8,238 bases of DNA from Chthoniobacterales bacterium (GTDB lineage Bacteria > Verrucomicrobiota > Verrucomicrobiia > Chthoniobacterales > UBA10450): assembly GCA_013695905.1 (NCBI GenBank), contig JACCZQ010000381.1, forward strand, positions 1 through 8,238, in the 5' to 3' direction. A model generated the notes under the pieces. That model ran no database searches, was not told where the DNA came from, and saw only the letters and a list, made by a program, of their open reading frames with translations. Of this stretch, positions 1 through 6,266 are shown one piece after another (the first letter of the stretch is position 1; each line of letters opens with the position of its first letter). A program made the position numbers and the translations under genes.

Positions 1-2174
1 GCGTCTGCCAGGTCGATGACGGCAGTGGGCAGCAGCGTCAGATCGTATGCGGCGCGAAGAATTACAAAGTCGGCGACAAAGTCCCGCTCGCACTTCCGGG
101 CGCAGCGTTGCCAAACGGGCTCAAAATCAAAGCGAGCAAACTGCGCGGCGTGGAATCGCAGGGCATGCTCTGCAGCCCAATCGAGCTCGCGATCTCAGAG
201 GAGAAAGATGGCCTTCTCATCCTCAGCCCGGAAGCAAAAGTCGGCGCACCGATCAGCAGCATCTTCCCACCCGACACGATTTTCGACGTGGAGATTACCC
301 CGAACCGCCCGGATCTGCTGAGCTACTACGGCCTCGCGCGCGAGGTCGCCGCCCTTCGTAGCGCAAGTTTTCAACTTGCAGGACCCGGCAGCGAGCAAGT
401 TGAAACCCTGCGCTACGACAACGGCGTCCGCATCACCGCGTTGCGCGAATGTCCCTTCTACTCCGCCCGCCGCATCGAAAACGTGACGGTGGGGCCAAGC
501 CCCGACTGGCTGCGCACGCGCATCGAAGCAGCTGGGCTTCGCGCCATCAACAACATCGTGGACATCACGAATTTCGTGATGCTGGAGCTGGGGCAACCCC
601 TCCACGCCTTCGACGCGGACAAGCTCTCCGGCGGCATCAACGTGCGGCTCGCCTCCGGGGGTGAGAAGTTTCTCGCTCTCGACGGGAAGGAATACTCGTT
701 AGCCGAAACCGATCTCATGATCGCCGACGCGCAGCGGGCGGTCGCCATCGGCGGCGTCATGGGCGGCGAAGACACCGGCGTGACCGGCACCACGCGAAAC
801 GTGCTGCTGGAGAGCGCTTACTTCCTCCCTTCGAGCATCCGCCGCACGGCACGCACGCTGAATCTACCGAGCGACGCCAGCTATCGCTTCGAGCGCGGCG
901 TCGATCCCGGAATGACCCTCCGCGCTTTGCAGCGAGCGACCGGGCTCATCGAGCAAATCGCCGGCGGCCAAGCCTCTCCGACGACTGAAGGAGCAGGAAC
1001 TCCACTCACCGCGCCGGCCGACGTGACGCTGCGCTACAGCCGCGCTAATGCACTCATCGGCGCCGAAGTTCCCCGCGCAGAGGCAGCAGGCATTCTCACC
1101 CGCTTCGGTTTGACCGAGGTGGAGCAAAATGGCGATGCCGCGAGGTGGCAGATTCCGTCATACCGCCGCGATCTCCTCCGCGAGGTCGATCTGATCGAGG
1201 AGATCATCCGCGCCTACGGCATCAATCGCGTCGAAGGAACGCGCCGCAGCATTTTCACCGCCGTCTCCGCGGCCGATCGCCGCACCGATTTCGAAACTCG
1301 ACTCCGCCAGCGGCTGGTGGCACTCGGCTTCTCCGAAGCGCGGACATCGGCATTGATCCCGCGGCAAGCCGATGCTTTCGCGGAAGGCGCAGTCGAACTG
1401 AAGAACCCGCTCAGCGAAGATCACGTGGCGCTGCGCCCGAGTTTGCTCCCCGGCTTGCTGGGCGTGCTGGAGCGAAATCTCCGCGCCGGTGCCCGCTGCA
1501 TCCGCGTCTTTGAACTCGGCACTACCTTCGCCTCCCCGGACGCCAGCGAGCAGCGCCAGCTGGCACTGCTCTGCACCGGCGCCCTCGCGAATGCGGTCCA
1601 CTGGCGGACAGGTGAACGCCGCCCGCTCGATCTTTTCGATTTGAAAGGTGCCGTGGAAAGCCTCGCCCTTCCGAACGGGTCGTTCCGCCGCATGGAGCAC
1701 CCGCAGCTGGCGCTCGCCGCCGGGATTTTCGAAGGAGAGCGGCAGATCGGAATCATCGGGCAACTCACCGGCCCGCGCGCCGCCGATCTGGGCGCGACTT
1801 CGCCGGTGCTGCTCGCGGAGATCGAGCTCCAGTCACTCCTGGAGACCGAGAGAAATTCGGCCAAGTTCCGCGAGCTCGAAAAGTTCCCCGCCGTCTCCCG
1901 TGACATCGCGATGATTGTGCCCGCGACGCTGCGGCACGAGGAGGTGCAGCGCGTTTTTAGCAGCCTGAGCGAGCCGCTCCTGGAGGGGGCGGAGCTGTTC
2001 GATCTTTTCGCGGGGCAGGAGAATTCCTCCGTGGAAAAAGGAAAAAAATCTCTGGCTTATACGTTGACATACCGGGACCGAAATCGGACACTCACCAACG
2101 ATGAAGTGACTGTGGTTCACACGCGAATTCGCGAGCGATTGAAGAGCGAATTGGGAGCTGAACTACGGGAATAG
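1..2174 (+). CDS. pheT: Phenylalanyl-tRNA synthetase beta subunit (5' end missing)
   Basis: This subunit forms the alpha2-beta2 cytosolic enzyme that charges tRNA-Phe; beta binds tRNA and carries the editing site. The reading frame is already open at base 3 and gives 723 visible residues before the TAG stop. By comparison with remembered E. coli PheT (about 795 residues), roughly 65 N-terminal residues lie outside the window. In visible numbering, residues 1-95 are the EMAP-II-like tRNA-binding OB fold (VCGAKNY, KASKLRGVESQGMLCS). About 150-300 is the B3/B4 editing region (VDITNFVMLELGQPLHAFD, GGVMGGEDTGV, RFERGVDP). About 340-410 is the B5 domain (SYRRDLLREVDLIEEIIR). About 420-620 is the catalytic-like core (LKNPLSEDHVALRPSLLPG). 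Residues 623-723 are the ferredoxin-fold anticodon-binding domain (KFPAVSRDIA, LTYRDRNRTLTNDEV). The TTG at 108 is internal, not the start. The odd part is residues 119-139, encoded by an inverted repeat in the variable linker between the OB and B3 domains. pheS would be expected upstream but is not visible. The family assignment is secure. Confidence 0.97.
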   Translation, partial: VCQVDDGSGQQRQIVCGAKNYKVGDKVPLALPGAALPNGLKIKASKLRGVESQGMLCSPIELAISEEKDGLLILSPEAKVGAPISSIFPPDTIFDVEITPNRPDLLSYYGLAREVAALRSASFQLAGPGSEQVETLRYDNGVRITALRECPFYSARRIENVTVGPSPDWLRTRIEAAGLRAINNIVDITNFVMLELGQPLHAFDADKLSGGINVRLASGGEKFLALDGKEYSLAETDLMIADAQRAVAIGGVMGGEDTGVTGTTRNVLLESAYFLPSSIRRTARTLNLPSDASYRFERGVDPGMTLRALQRATGLIEQIAGGQASPTTEGAGTPLTAPADVTLRYSRANALIGAEVPRAEAAGILTRFGLTEVEQNGDAARWQIPSYRRDLLREVDLIEEIIRAYGINRVEGTRRSIFTAVSAADRRTDFETRLRQRLVALGFSEARTSALIPRQADAFAEGAVELKNPLSEDHVALRPSLLPGLLGVLERNLRAGARCIRVFELGTTFASPDASEQRQLALLCTGALANAVHWRTGERRPLDLFDLKGAVESLALPNGSFRRMEHPQLALAAGIFEGERQIGIIGQLTGPRAADLGATSPVLLAEIELQSLLETERNSAKFRELEKFPAVSRDIAMIVPATLRHEEVQRVFSSLSEPLLEGAELFDLFAGQENSSVEKGKKSLAYTLTYRDRNRTLTNDEVTVVHTRIRERLKSELGAELRE
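356..418. repeat. 63-bp imperfect inverted repeat (REP/MITE-like) inside pheT
   Basis: The left arm at 356-379 and right arm at 395-418 are complementary at 22 of 24 positions, separated by a 15-base loop (380-394). The left arm begins TCGTAGCGCAAG and ends TTTTCAACTTGC; the right arm runs from GCAAGTTGAA to GCGCTACGA. The only mismatches are at the AGT/GGG stretch inside the arms. The element reads through in frame as 21 residues (from RSASFQLAG to VETLRYD) and falls in the linker between the OB fold and the B3 domain, where PheT sequences vary. That fits insertion of a short palindromic element where it was tolerated. I recall similar GTAGCGCA...TTTTCAAC palindromes as dispersed repeats in verrucomicrobial genomes, but that is memory and no second full copy occurs here. 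No target-site duplication is evident. Confidence 0.7.
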
Positions 2175-2208
2175 TTCTTTCAAATTTGCGGTCACAAGAT
2201 CGCCAAAA

Positions 2209-2398
2209 ATTTTACCCTGCGATGTTCGAGATTCCAGGTGTGATTCCCGGACCGATATTGCGTTAGCAAAGGGGGCTTGGTCGCATTTTGGAGAAGATGA
2301 CATGCCTTCATTGGAAGTCAGACGCTCCTGCGACGGTCACCCGCCCGTTACCGGAAGGGAACGGGATATCCGCCTAAACGGCACCGGCGGGGTAAAAA
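2209..2398 (+). ncRNA. ssrS: 6S RNA, regulator of sigma-70 RNA polymerase
   Basis: 6S RNA mimics an open promoter and sequesters housekeeping RNA polymerase. The visible structure fits. A closing stem pairs TTTTACCCTGC (2210-2220) with GCGGGGTAAAA (2387-2397), 11 pairs including one G-U. The 5' strand of the central bubble, TTCCCGGACCGATATT (2244-2259), closely resembles E. coli GTCCCCTGAGCCGATATT, where product RNA starts. The 3' strand carries a small hairpin, CCCGTT/AACGGG (2344-2349/2360-2365), equivalent to E. coli CCTTGAAC/GTTCAAGG. The apical arm pairs GTCGCA (2280-2285) with TGCGAC (2329-2334) and GGAG (2290-2293) with CTCC (2325-2328), and includes the CTGCGACG string also found in E. 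coli 6S. The length of about 190 nt is typical. A terminator follows directly. No convincing promoter is visible in the 34 bp after pheT. The comparison to E. coli is from memory, and the exact ends are uncertain by about 10 nt. Confidence 0.82.
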
Positions 2399-2410
2399 AC
2401 TTCAAGAGAG

Positions 2411-2440
2411 CGCCCGGGGCAGCAATGCTCCGGGCGTTTT
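2411..2440 (+). terminator. Rho-independent terminator of the 6S RNA / pheT transcript
   Basis: Ten pairs join CGCCCGGGGC (2411-2420) to GCTCCGGGCG (2427-2436), with one G-U pair, around the 6-base loop AGCAAT. TTTT (2437-2440) and a T-rich CTATTCT follow. The T-run ends directly against the stop codon of the convergent nucleotidyltransferase gene at 2441. On the minus strand the same hairpin is followed by GCTCTCTTGAAG and then TTTTTT about ten bases downstream, so it could also weakly end the opposing transcript. Confidence 0.88.
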
Positions 2441-2953
2441 CTATTCTGCAGCGTTCTCAGCCGCGATCCGTTCCTGCCGCAGAACCTCGAGACGCGCAAC
2501 GAGATCGAAGTCTTTTGGCCGCCCGGCGGCGCGTTTCAGGTGGATCAGCTTGTCGAGTGAGACGGTGCGAAACTCCACCCCGAAGGCGCGTCGCGTTTCG
2601 GTAAACGGCAGCAGCTGTTCGTAGGTGCCGCCGCCACTCACTTCGCCTAACAAGTCCACGCTGCCGAGTATGGTGGTAAGCGTGAAATTGAGCCCGTTCC
2701 GCACTGTGCGCGCATCAAACGTGAATGGCAGACCAGGTGGCGCTCCACGCAGATACGGAGTGAATGGCGCCATCGCTTGAGTGAGCCGGTGAATGTTCTC
2801 AGCCGAGCGAGAGTAGACCACGTCCACATCCTCAGTCGTATGGACAAGCCCCTGCGCAATCGCTGAGACGGCACCGATGACGATAAACTCCACCTCCGCT
2901 GCGACCAGCAGGCGCAACACGGCGGCGAAGTCCGTTTCAGCCGGCACTTTCAT
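2441..2953 (-). CDS. Nucleotidyltransferase-fold protein (AbiEii/DUF6036-like), putative TA-type partner
   Basis: This 170-residue protein has the signature of minimal nucleotidyltransferases. A hydrophobic strand leads into IGAVSAIAQG (26-35). The acidic pair follows in TTEDVDVVY (D42 and D44), with a later acidic residue in GSVDLLGEV (D100). The C-terminal KRAAGRPKDFDLVARLEVLR segment (140-159) is also typical of the family. The usual GG or GS motif reads G27-A28 with S30 two residues later, a mild departure that could affect nucleotide binding. Related proteins include AbiEii/MNT-type toxins that transfer nucleotides to tRNA or to their partner; what this one modifies is unknown. I chose the ATG at 2951-2953; a GTG codon directly before it (2954-2956) would add one residue. 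The start lies 17 bp inside the upstream gene, implying translational coupling. Its stop touches the 6S terminator of the opposing strand. Fold assignment is fairly sure; the toxin role is inference. Confidence 0.82.
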   Translation of the reverse strand: MKVPAETDFAAVLRLLVAAEVEFIVIGAVSAIAQGLVHTTEDVDVVYSRSAENIHRLTQAMAPFTPYLRGAPPGLPFTFDARTVRNGLNFTLTTILGSVDLLGEVSGGGTYEQLLPFTETRRAFGVEFRTVSLDKLIHLKRAAGRPKDFDLVARLEVLRQERIAAENAAE

Positions 2954-3398
2954 CACTTTGCTCAGCAGCGGCCATCGCGCTTCGCCGCAGCTCGTGGACG
3001 TTCTTCATCAGTGCGGCGAATCTCGTGAACCGTTCTTCGCTCGAGAGTTTCAGACTCTCGCGGATCAGACCGCGATCCACGTCTTTCATGTATTCTTCGA
3101 TCACTGGATCTGGAAAGAGCATCGGAACGGCTGCTGCCTCAGCGAACCAGGCTGGATCAACGCCCATATCGATCGGGCGGCGTTTCGCAGGCCATGCGGG
3201 AGGTTCTTCGCGCGTCAGCTGTGACTGGTCCGTGCGTCGCTCCTGCGCCTGCCGCTCTAACCATTGAAGCCTCTCCGAAACGCTCATCGCGAGGTGCCGG
3301 CGGATAGCGGCGCGATCGACTTTCTGCATGTAAAACTCGATCACCGGATCGGGGAACAGGAGCGGGATGTCCGCGGCGTCAGCTCGATCGTCGTCCAT
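2937..3398 (-). CDS. Small protein with two copies of a 'LFPDPVI..Y...VDR' domain, partner of the nucleotidyltransferase
   Basis: The protein has 153 residues and holds one short module twice, 80 residues apart. Copy 1 (11-50) begins IPLLFPDPVIEFYMQKVDRA and continues to SVSERLQWLERQ. Copy 2 (91-139) begins VPMLFPDPVIEEYMKDVDRG and continues to SSEERFTRFAALMKNVHELRR. LFPDPVI, the Tyr-Met pair and VDR are shared. Each copy looks like a short strand or loop followed by two helices. The linker 51-90 is rich in Gln, Arg and Pro. I recall single-domain relatives next to DUF6036-like nucleotidyltransferases, where an antitoxin or accessory role is plausible but unproven. The ATG at 3396-3398 was chosen because homology-like sequence starts just after it; the open frame continues upstream to 4877 only as the antisense of carA. 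No strong Shine-Dalgarno is visible. The 3' end overlaps the next gene by 17 bp. Confidence 0.78.
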   Translation of the reverse strand: MDDDRADAADIPLLFPDPVIEFYMQKVDRAAIRRHLAMSVSERLQWLERQAQERRTDQSQLTREEPPAWPAKRRPIDMGVDPAWFAEAAAVPMLFPDPVIEEYMKDVDRGLIRESLKLSSEERFTRFAALMKNVHELRRSAMAAAEQSDESAG

Positions 3399-3479
3399 CA
3401 CCAGCAAGATACGTGAAGGATGGGTGGCCGAAACAAATTCCTGTGCAGGCGAACGGCTTTCGCGCGACAGTCGCGTCCG

Positions 3480-4628
3480 ATGCGTGCGCTGCTGGCTCTT
3501 GAGGACGGTCGGACATTCGAAGGCGAGTCGTTCGGCGCCACCGGCACCCGCGTGGGCGAGGTTTGCTTCAATACCTCTATGACCGGCTACCAGGAGGTGC
3601 TCACCGACCCCTCCTACCGCGGCCAGATCGTCGCGATGACTTACCCGCACATCGGGAACTACGGTACCAACGCGCTCGACCAGGAAAGCGCCGAGCCGCA
3701 CGTGCGCGGCTTCGTGATCGAGGAGCTGACGGATGTGCCGAGCAGCTGGCGCTCTGAGTTGTCGCTCGATGAATATCTCAAGCGTTGGAACATTCCCGGC
3801 GTGCAGGGAATCGACACCCGCGCCTTGACGCGGCACCTGCGCGAACGCGGCGCGATGAAGGCTTGTCTCACGACCGCTGAGATGTCGCCGGAGCAGGCGA
3901 TCGAGGAGGCGCGGCTCGGCGAGGGCGTGGTGGGCATGGATTACGTGCGGGAGGTCAGCACGACGGCTCCGTATCAATGGGATCCGCGCGACCAGAACAG
4001 CACCATCTGGTCGGTGGCGAGCGGGAATGCTGATGAAGTTCATCAGCAGGTGCTGCCTCCGGTGCGGCATCGCATCGTCGCCTACGATTACGGGATCAAA
4101 GAGAACATTCTGCGGCGTCTGCGGCAGGCGGGGTTCGGCGTCACGGTGGTGCCGGCGAGCGCGACCGCAGAGGAGGTGCTCGCATTGAATCCCGATGGCG
4201 TGTTTCTCTCGAACGGGCCAGGCGATCCGGCGGCGCTGGATTATGCGCACACCGCGGTGAACGGCTTGCTCGGGAAGACGCCGATCTTCGGAATTTGTCT
4301 CGGGCATCAGGTGCTCGGATACGCGTTTGGCGGAAGCACGTTTAAGCTGAAGTTCGGCCACCGCGGCGGGAATCAGCCGGTGCAGGATCTGCGCACCGGA
4401 AAGGTGGCGATCACCTCGCAGAATCATGGTTTCGCCGTCGATGCGAAGTCGCTCCCGCCGGAGGTGGAGGTAACGCACGTGAATCTCAACGACGGCACCG
4501 TGGAAGGGTTGCGACACAAGGAGCTGCCGGTCTTCAGCGTGCAATATCACCCGGAGGCTGCGCCCGGTCCGCACGATGCGAGCTACTTCTTCAAACAGTT
4601 CGCCGAGTTGATCGACTCGCAGAAGTAG
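3480..4628 (+). CDS. carA: Carbamoyl-phosphate synthase small (glutaminase) subunit
   Basis: CarA hydrolyses glutamine and channels ammonia to CarB for carbamoyl phosphate, used in pyrimidine and arginine synthesis in the cytoplasm. The 382 residues equal the E. coli length. The N-terminal domain (1-~160) has [20 protein letters not shown] (30-49) and PHIGNYGTN (56-64). A linker (~170-196) leads to the class I glutamine amidotransferase domain with LSNGPGDP (243-250), the nucleophile Cys273 in [15 protein letters not shown] (313-320), and the His357/Glu359 pair in YHPEA. All catalytic residues are present. The ATG at 3480 was chosen over the in-frame ATG at 3420 because conserved CarA sequence begins there; the Shine-Dalgarno is weak. 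carB does not follow; a convergent glycosyltransferase gene starts 20 bp beyond the stop, and I see no terminator between them. The upstream neighbour diverges across 81 bp (3399-3479). A perfect palindrome lies in the linker-coding part. Confidence 0.97.
   Translation: MRALLALEDGRTFEGESFGATGTRVGEVCFNTSMTGYQEVLTDPSYRGQIVAMTYPHIGNYGTNALDQESAEPHVRGFVIEELTDVPSSWRSELSLDEYLKRWNIPGVQGIDTRALTRHLRERGAMKACLTTAEMSPEQAIEEARLGEGVVGMDYVREVSTTAPYQWDPRDQNSTIWSVASGNADEVHQQVLPPVRHRIVAYDYGIKENILRRLRQAGFGVTVVPASATAEEVLALNPDGVFLSNGPGDPAALDYAHTAVNGLLGKTPIFGICLGHQVLGYAFGGSTFKLKFGHRGGNQPVQDLRTGKVAITSQNHGFAVDAKSLPPEVEVTHVNLNDGTVEGLRHKELPVFSVQYHPEAAPGPHDASYFFKQFAELIDSQK
4028..4048. repeat. Perfect 21-bp palindrome in carA
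   Basis: TGCTGATGAA (4028-4037) and TTCATCAGCA (4039-4048) are exact reverse complements around a single G. The site encodes about residues 183-190 (ADEVHQQ), in the variable linker between the N-terminal and amidotransferase domains. The symmetry is therefore not forced by conserved protein sequence. It could be an operator-like protein-binding site, a remnant of a palindromic element, or chance. No second copy was noticed. Confidence 0.5.
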
Positions 4629-4648
4629 CTGCGGACCGGCGTCGGCCG

Positions 4649-5365
4649 TCAGCTGCGGCGGCGCAGCGCGATGATCTCCTGCAGCATGTGGAGGCTGTCC
4701 GCCACCATATGCACCTTGCTCCCGTCGCAGTGATTCCAGCGCACCGGAATTTCTCGCATCCGCAAACCGGCACGATGCGCGAGAAAGAGCAGCTCCACGT
4801 CGAAGCTGAAGCCGTCGCTGGTCGCCTGCTCGAGGCTCGGACGGAATGCCTCCATGCGGAAGGCTTTGAACCCGCACTGGGTGTCCCAGAAAGGCAGGCC
4901 GGTAGCGAGCCGCACCAGCAGGTTGAAGACGCGGCCCGCCTGCTCGCGATGCCAGGCCTGGCGGTTACCGATTAGTTTCCTATCCAAGGCGCGGGAGCCG
5001 AAGGCCACATCGAGGTCGCCGGCAAAGATCGGCTCCAGCAGCTTCGGAGTTTCTTCGATGGGTGTGGAAAGGTCGGCATCCGAGAAGAGCGCCACAGGCC
5101 TGGTGGCGGCCTGCAGGCCCATCCGAACGGCGGCGCCTTTGCCGTGGTTAACCGTCTGCTGGATGAGGCGGGTTGCAATTGCCCCGGAGTCGGCGAAGAC
5201 CTGCCGCACCACGTCGCTGGTGGCGTCGGTGGAGCCGTCATCGACGACGATCAATTCACTCCCGGCGCTGTTGCGGTGCAACCAGTCGAGCACCTCGGCG
5301 AGCGTTTGCCCAATGCGCTGCGCTTCGTTGAAGGCGGGAATGACAAGTGAAAACGCGGGGAGCAT
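4649..5365 (-). CDS. GT2 family glycosyltransferase (polyprenyl/dolichyl-phosphate hexose synthase-like)
   Basis: The 238-residue protein has a GT-A fold typical of enzymes that move a hexose from a nucleotide sugar to polyprenyl phosphate on the cytoplasmic face of the membrane. Visible motifs in order are VIPAFNEAQRI (8-18), VVDDGSTDAT (40-49), NHGKGAAVRMG (73-83), the metal-binding D-A-D in LFSDADLSTP (93-102), FGSRALDR (122-129), DTQCGFKAFR (161-170) and GFSFDVELL (185-193). The DADLSTP and TQCGFK motifs resemble the Alg5 / dolichyl-phosphate glucosyltransferase branch. There is no C-terminal membrane anchor, unlike many relatives, so it is probably soluble or peripheral. The ATG at 5363-5365 directly precedes the first core strand. 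It lies 50 bp downstream of the peptidase gene on the same strand, likely co-transcribed. Donor and acceptor cannot be read from sequence. Confidence 0.9.
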   Translation of the reverse strand: MLPAFSLVIPAFNEAQRIGQTLAEVLDWLHRNSAGSELIVVDDGSTDATSDVVRQVFADSGAIATRLIQQTVNHGKGAAVRMGLQAATRPVALFSDADLSTPIEETPKLLEPIFAGDLDVAFGSRALDRKLIGNRQAWHREQAGRVFNLLVRLATGLPFWDTQCGFKAFRMEAFRPSLEQATSDGFSFDVELLFLAHRAGLRMREIPVRWNHCDGSKVHMVADSLHMLQEIIALRRRS

Positions 5366-5415
5366 CGATGTTCAGGCGCGAAGCGGCAGGCGTTGAGACG
5401 TAGCTGGGCGGCGGA

Positions 5416-6177
5416 TTATTTACAACCCCGGCGCGAGGCGATGGAGAGCTGCACCGCCTCCTCGGTGGCGGCGACGAGTGCCGCCACCCGCTGCTCGAAT
5501 GCAAACTCCGATGGCGTCTCGATCGTGCAGGTGCGGAAGGAATGATGCTGGTGCAGATAAATCGACTCGGGCATGAGCGGGAAGGTACGCGGCCGGAATT
5601 GCCGCCGCACGACGCCGCCGCGAGCGCGCCGGCCTTCAATGCGCTGGCGCGGCTCGGCGGCGATCAGTGGTTGGGCCGCGGCGAGCATCTTCTCGCCCCA
5701 GAACGGCTCTCGCGCCCGAATCGCTTCGTAAATGTAAATACCCTCGGCGTCGTAGTCTTCGTGCAGCGCCAGGGCGAGCGCGAACTTCTCGCCCCGAATC
5801 AGCCGCTTCAGCTCACGGATGGGCGACGGCGGACGCGAGAGACGGAAGGCGCGGTTCAGATCGCAGCCGGATGCGTCATTGCGCACGTTCGCCAGCAGGC
5901 CGGCGGGATTGAGACAGGGGAAGAGGAGAAACGGATGACTGCGGAGCTGCTCCGCGTTTTGCTCCGCCCAGCTGAGCAGCGCGGCGGGACTGGCCGGTTC
6001 GTCGCCGTGGACGCCAGCGGAGATGTAGATCGTCCGCGAATCGCCCTGCTCGCCGCTGCGCAGGTAGTGAATCGGGAACTTGCCCACCACAGCCAGCTGC
6101 CGCAGCCGCAGATCAGCAGCACGGGTGACACTGCGCCAGCGCGCGAGCAGGTGTTTCGGATCGTGAGCGCGGTGCAT
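5416..6177 (-). CDS. M14-type zinc carboxypeptidase/amidase (MpaA or succinylglutamate-desuccinylase-like)
   Basis: The 253-residue protein belongs to the M14 metallopeptidase superfamily. The zinc-binding H-x-x-E is H57 and E60 in AGVHGDEPAS; the third ligand is H139 in LALHEDYD. NPAG (90-93) and DLNR (106-109) match substrate-binding segments of the M14 family, and E220 in TIETPS is the expected catalytic glutamate. All required residues are present. Relatives cut murein tripeptides (MpaA), deacylate amino acids, or trim C-terminal residues; the sequence does not decide which. No signal peptide is visible, so a cytoplasmic role such as recycling cell-wall peptides is plausible. I chose the ATG at 6175-6177, just before the probable start of the domain; the frame stays open to an ATG at 6279, but that would overlap divergent mlaE and add low-complexity residues. 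It leads a probable two-gene transcript with the glycosyltransferase. Confidence 0.85.
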   Translation of the reverse strand: MHRAHDPKHLLARWRSVTRAADLRLRQLAVVGKFPIHYLRSGEQGDSRTIYISAGVHGDEPASPAALLSWAEQNAEQLRSHPFLLFPCLNPAGLLANVRNDASGCDLNRAFRLSRPPSPIRELKRLIRGEKFALALALHEDYDAEGIYIYEAIRAREPFWGEKMLAAAQPLIAAEPRQRIEGRRARGGVVRRQFRPRTFPLMPESIYLHQHHSFRTCTIETPSEFAFEQRVAALVAATEEAVQLSIASRRGCK

Positions 6178-6266
6178 CCGGCGAGTTCGTAGCGCGATCT
6201 GCTCGCCAGCACCAGAGCCAGTTTCTCCTTTCCCACCCCGTGAACTGAGGCACTTTCCCCCAGCGC

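Noticed and set aside
563..581. Palindrome with 9-bp arms (CATCACGAA / TTCGTGATG) in pheT
   Set aside because: It encodes the conserved DITNFVM motif, so the symmetry is most likely a by-product of conserved codons.
1158..1763. 201-residue minus-strand open frame inside pheT
   Set aside because: It is a shadow of strongly conserved PheT sequence and has no recognisable motif or start context.
2064..2092. Perfect TTGACA with a weak GACACT 17 bp downstream as a distal 6S promoter
   Set aside because: TTGACA falls in the conserved LTYR codons of PheT and the -10 matches only three of six positions.
2302..2604. 100-residue plus-strand open frame across the 6S RNA and the nucleotidyltransferase 3' end
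   Set aside because: It runs through the terminator hairpin and opposes a conserved gene; the sequence is better explained as structured RNA.
3463..3475. Small hairpin CGCGA-CAG-TCGCG just before the carA start
   Set aside because: Five GC-rich pairs with a 3-base loop are common by chance in DNA of this composition.
4627..4658. Direct repeat AGCTGCGG (4627-4634 and 4651-4658) between carA and the glycosyltransferase as a terminator or att site
   Set aside because: It is only eight bases, does not form a hairpin with a T-run on either strand, and there is no integrase or element boundary nearby.
3399..4877. Long minus-strand open frame extending the small duplicated-domain protein to 646 residues
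   Set aside because: Beyond 3398 it is antisense to conserved carA and part of the glycosyltransferase, with Arg/His-rich composition typical of a high-GC shadow frame. Only the last 153 residues have domain-like sequence.
5542..6192. 216-residue plus-strand open frame antisense to the peptidase gene
   Set aside because: The minus strand has intact M14 motifs with all zinc and catalytic residues; the plus frame shows no recognisable domain.
6186..6195. TTCGTAGCGC, identical to ten bases at the left edge of the pheT inverted repeat (355-364)
   Set aside because: The match stops after ten bases and has no second arm; too short to call a repeat remnant.
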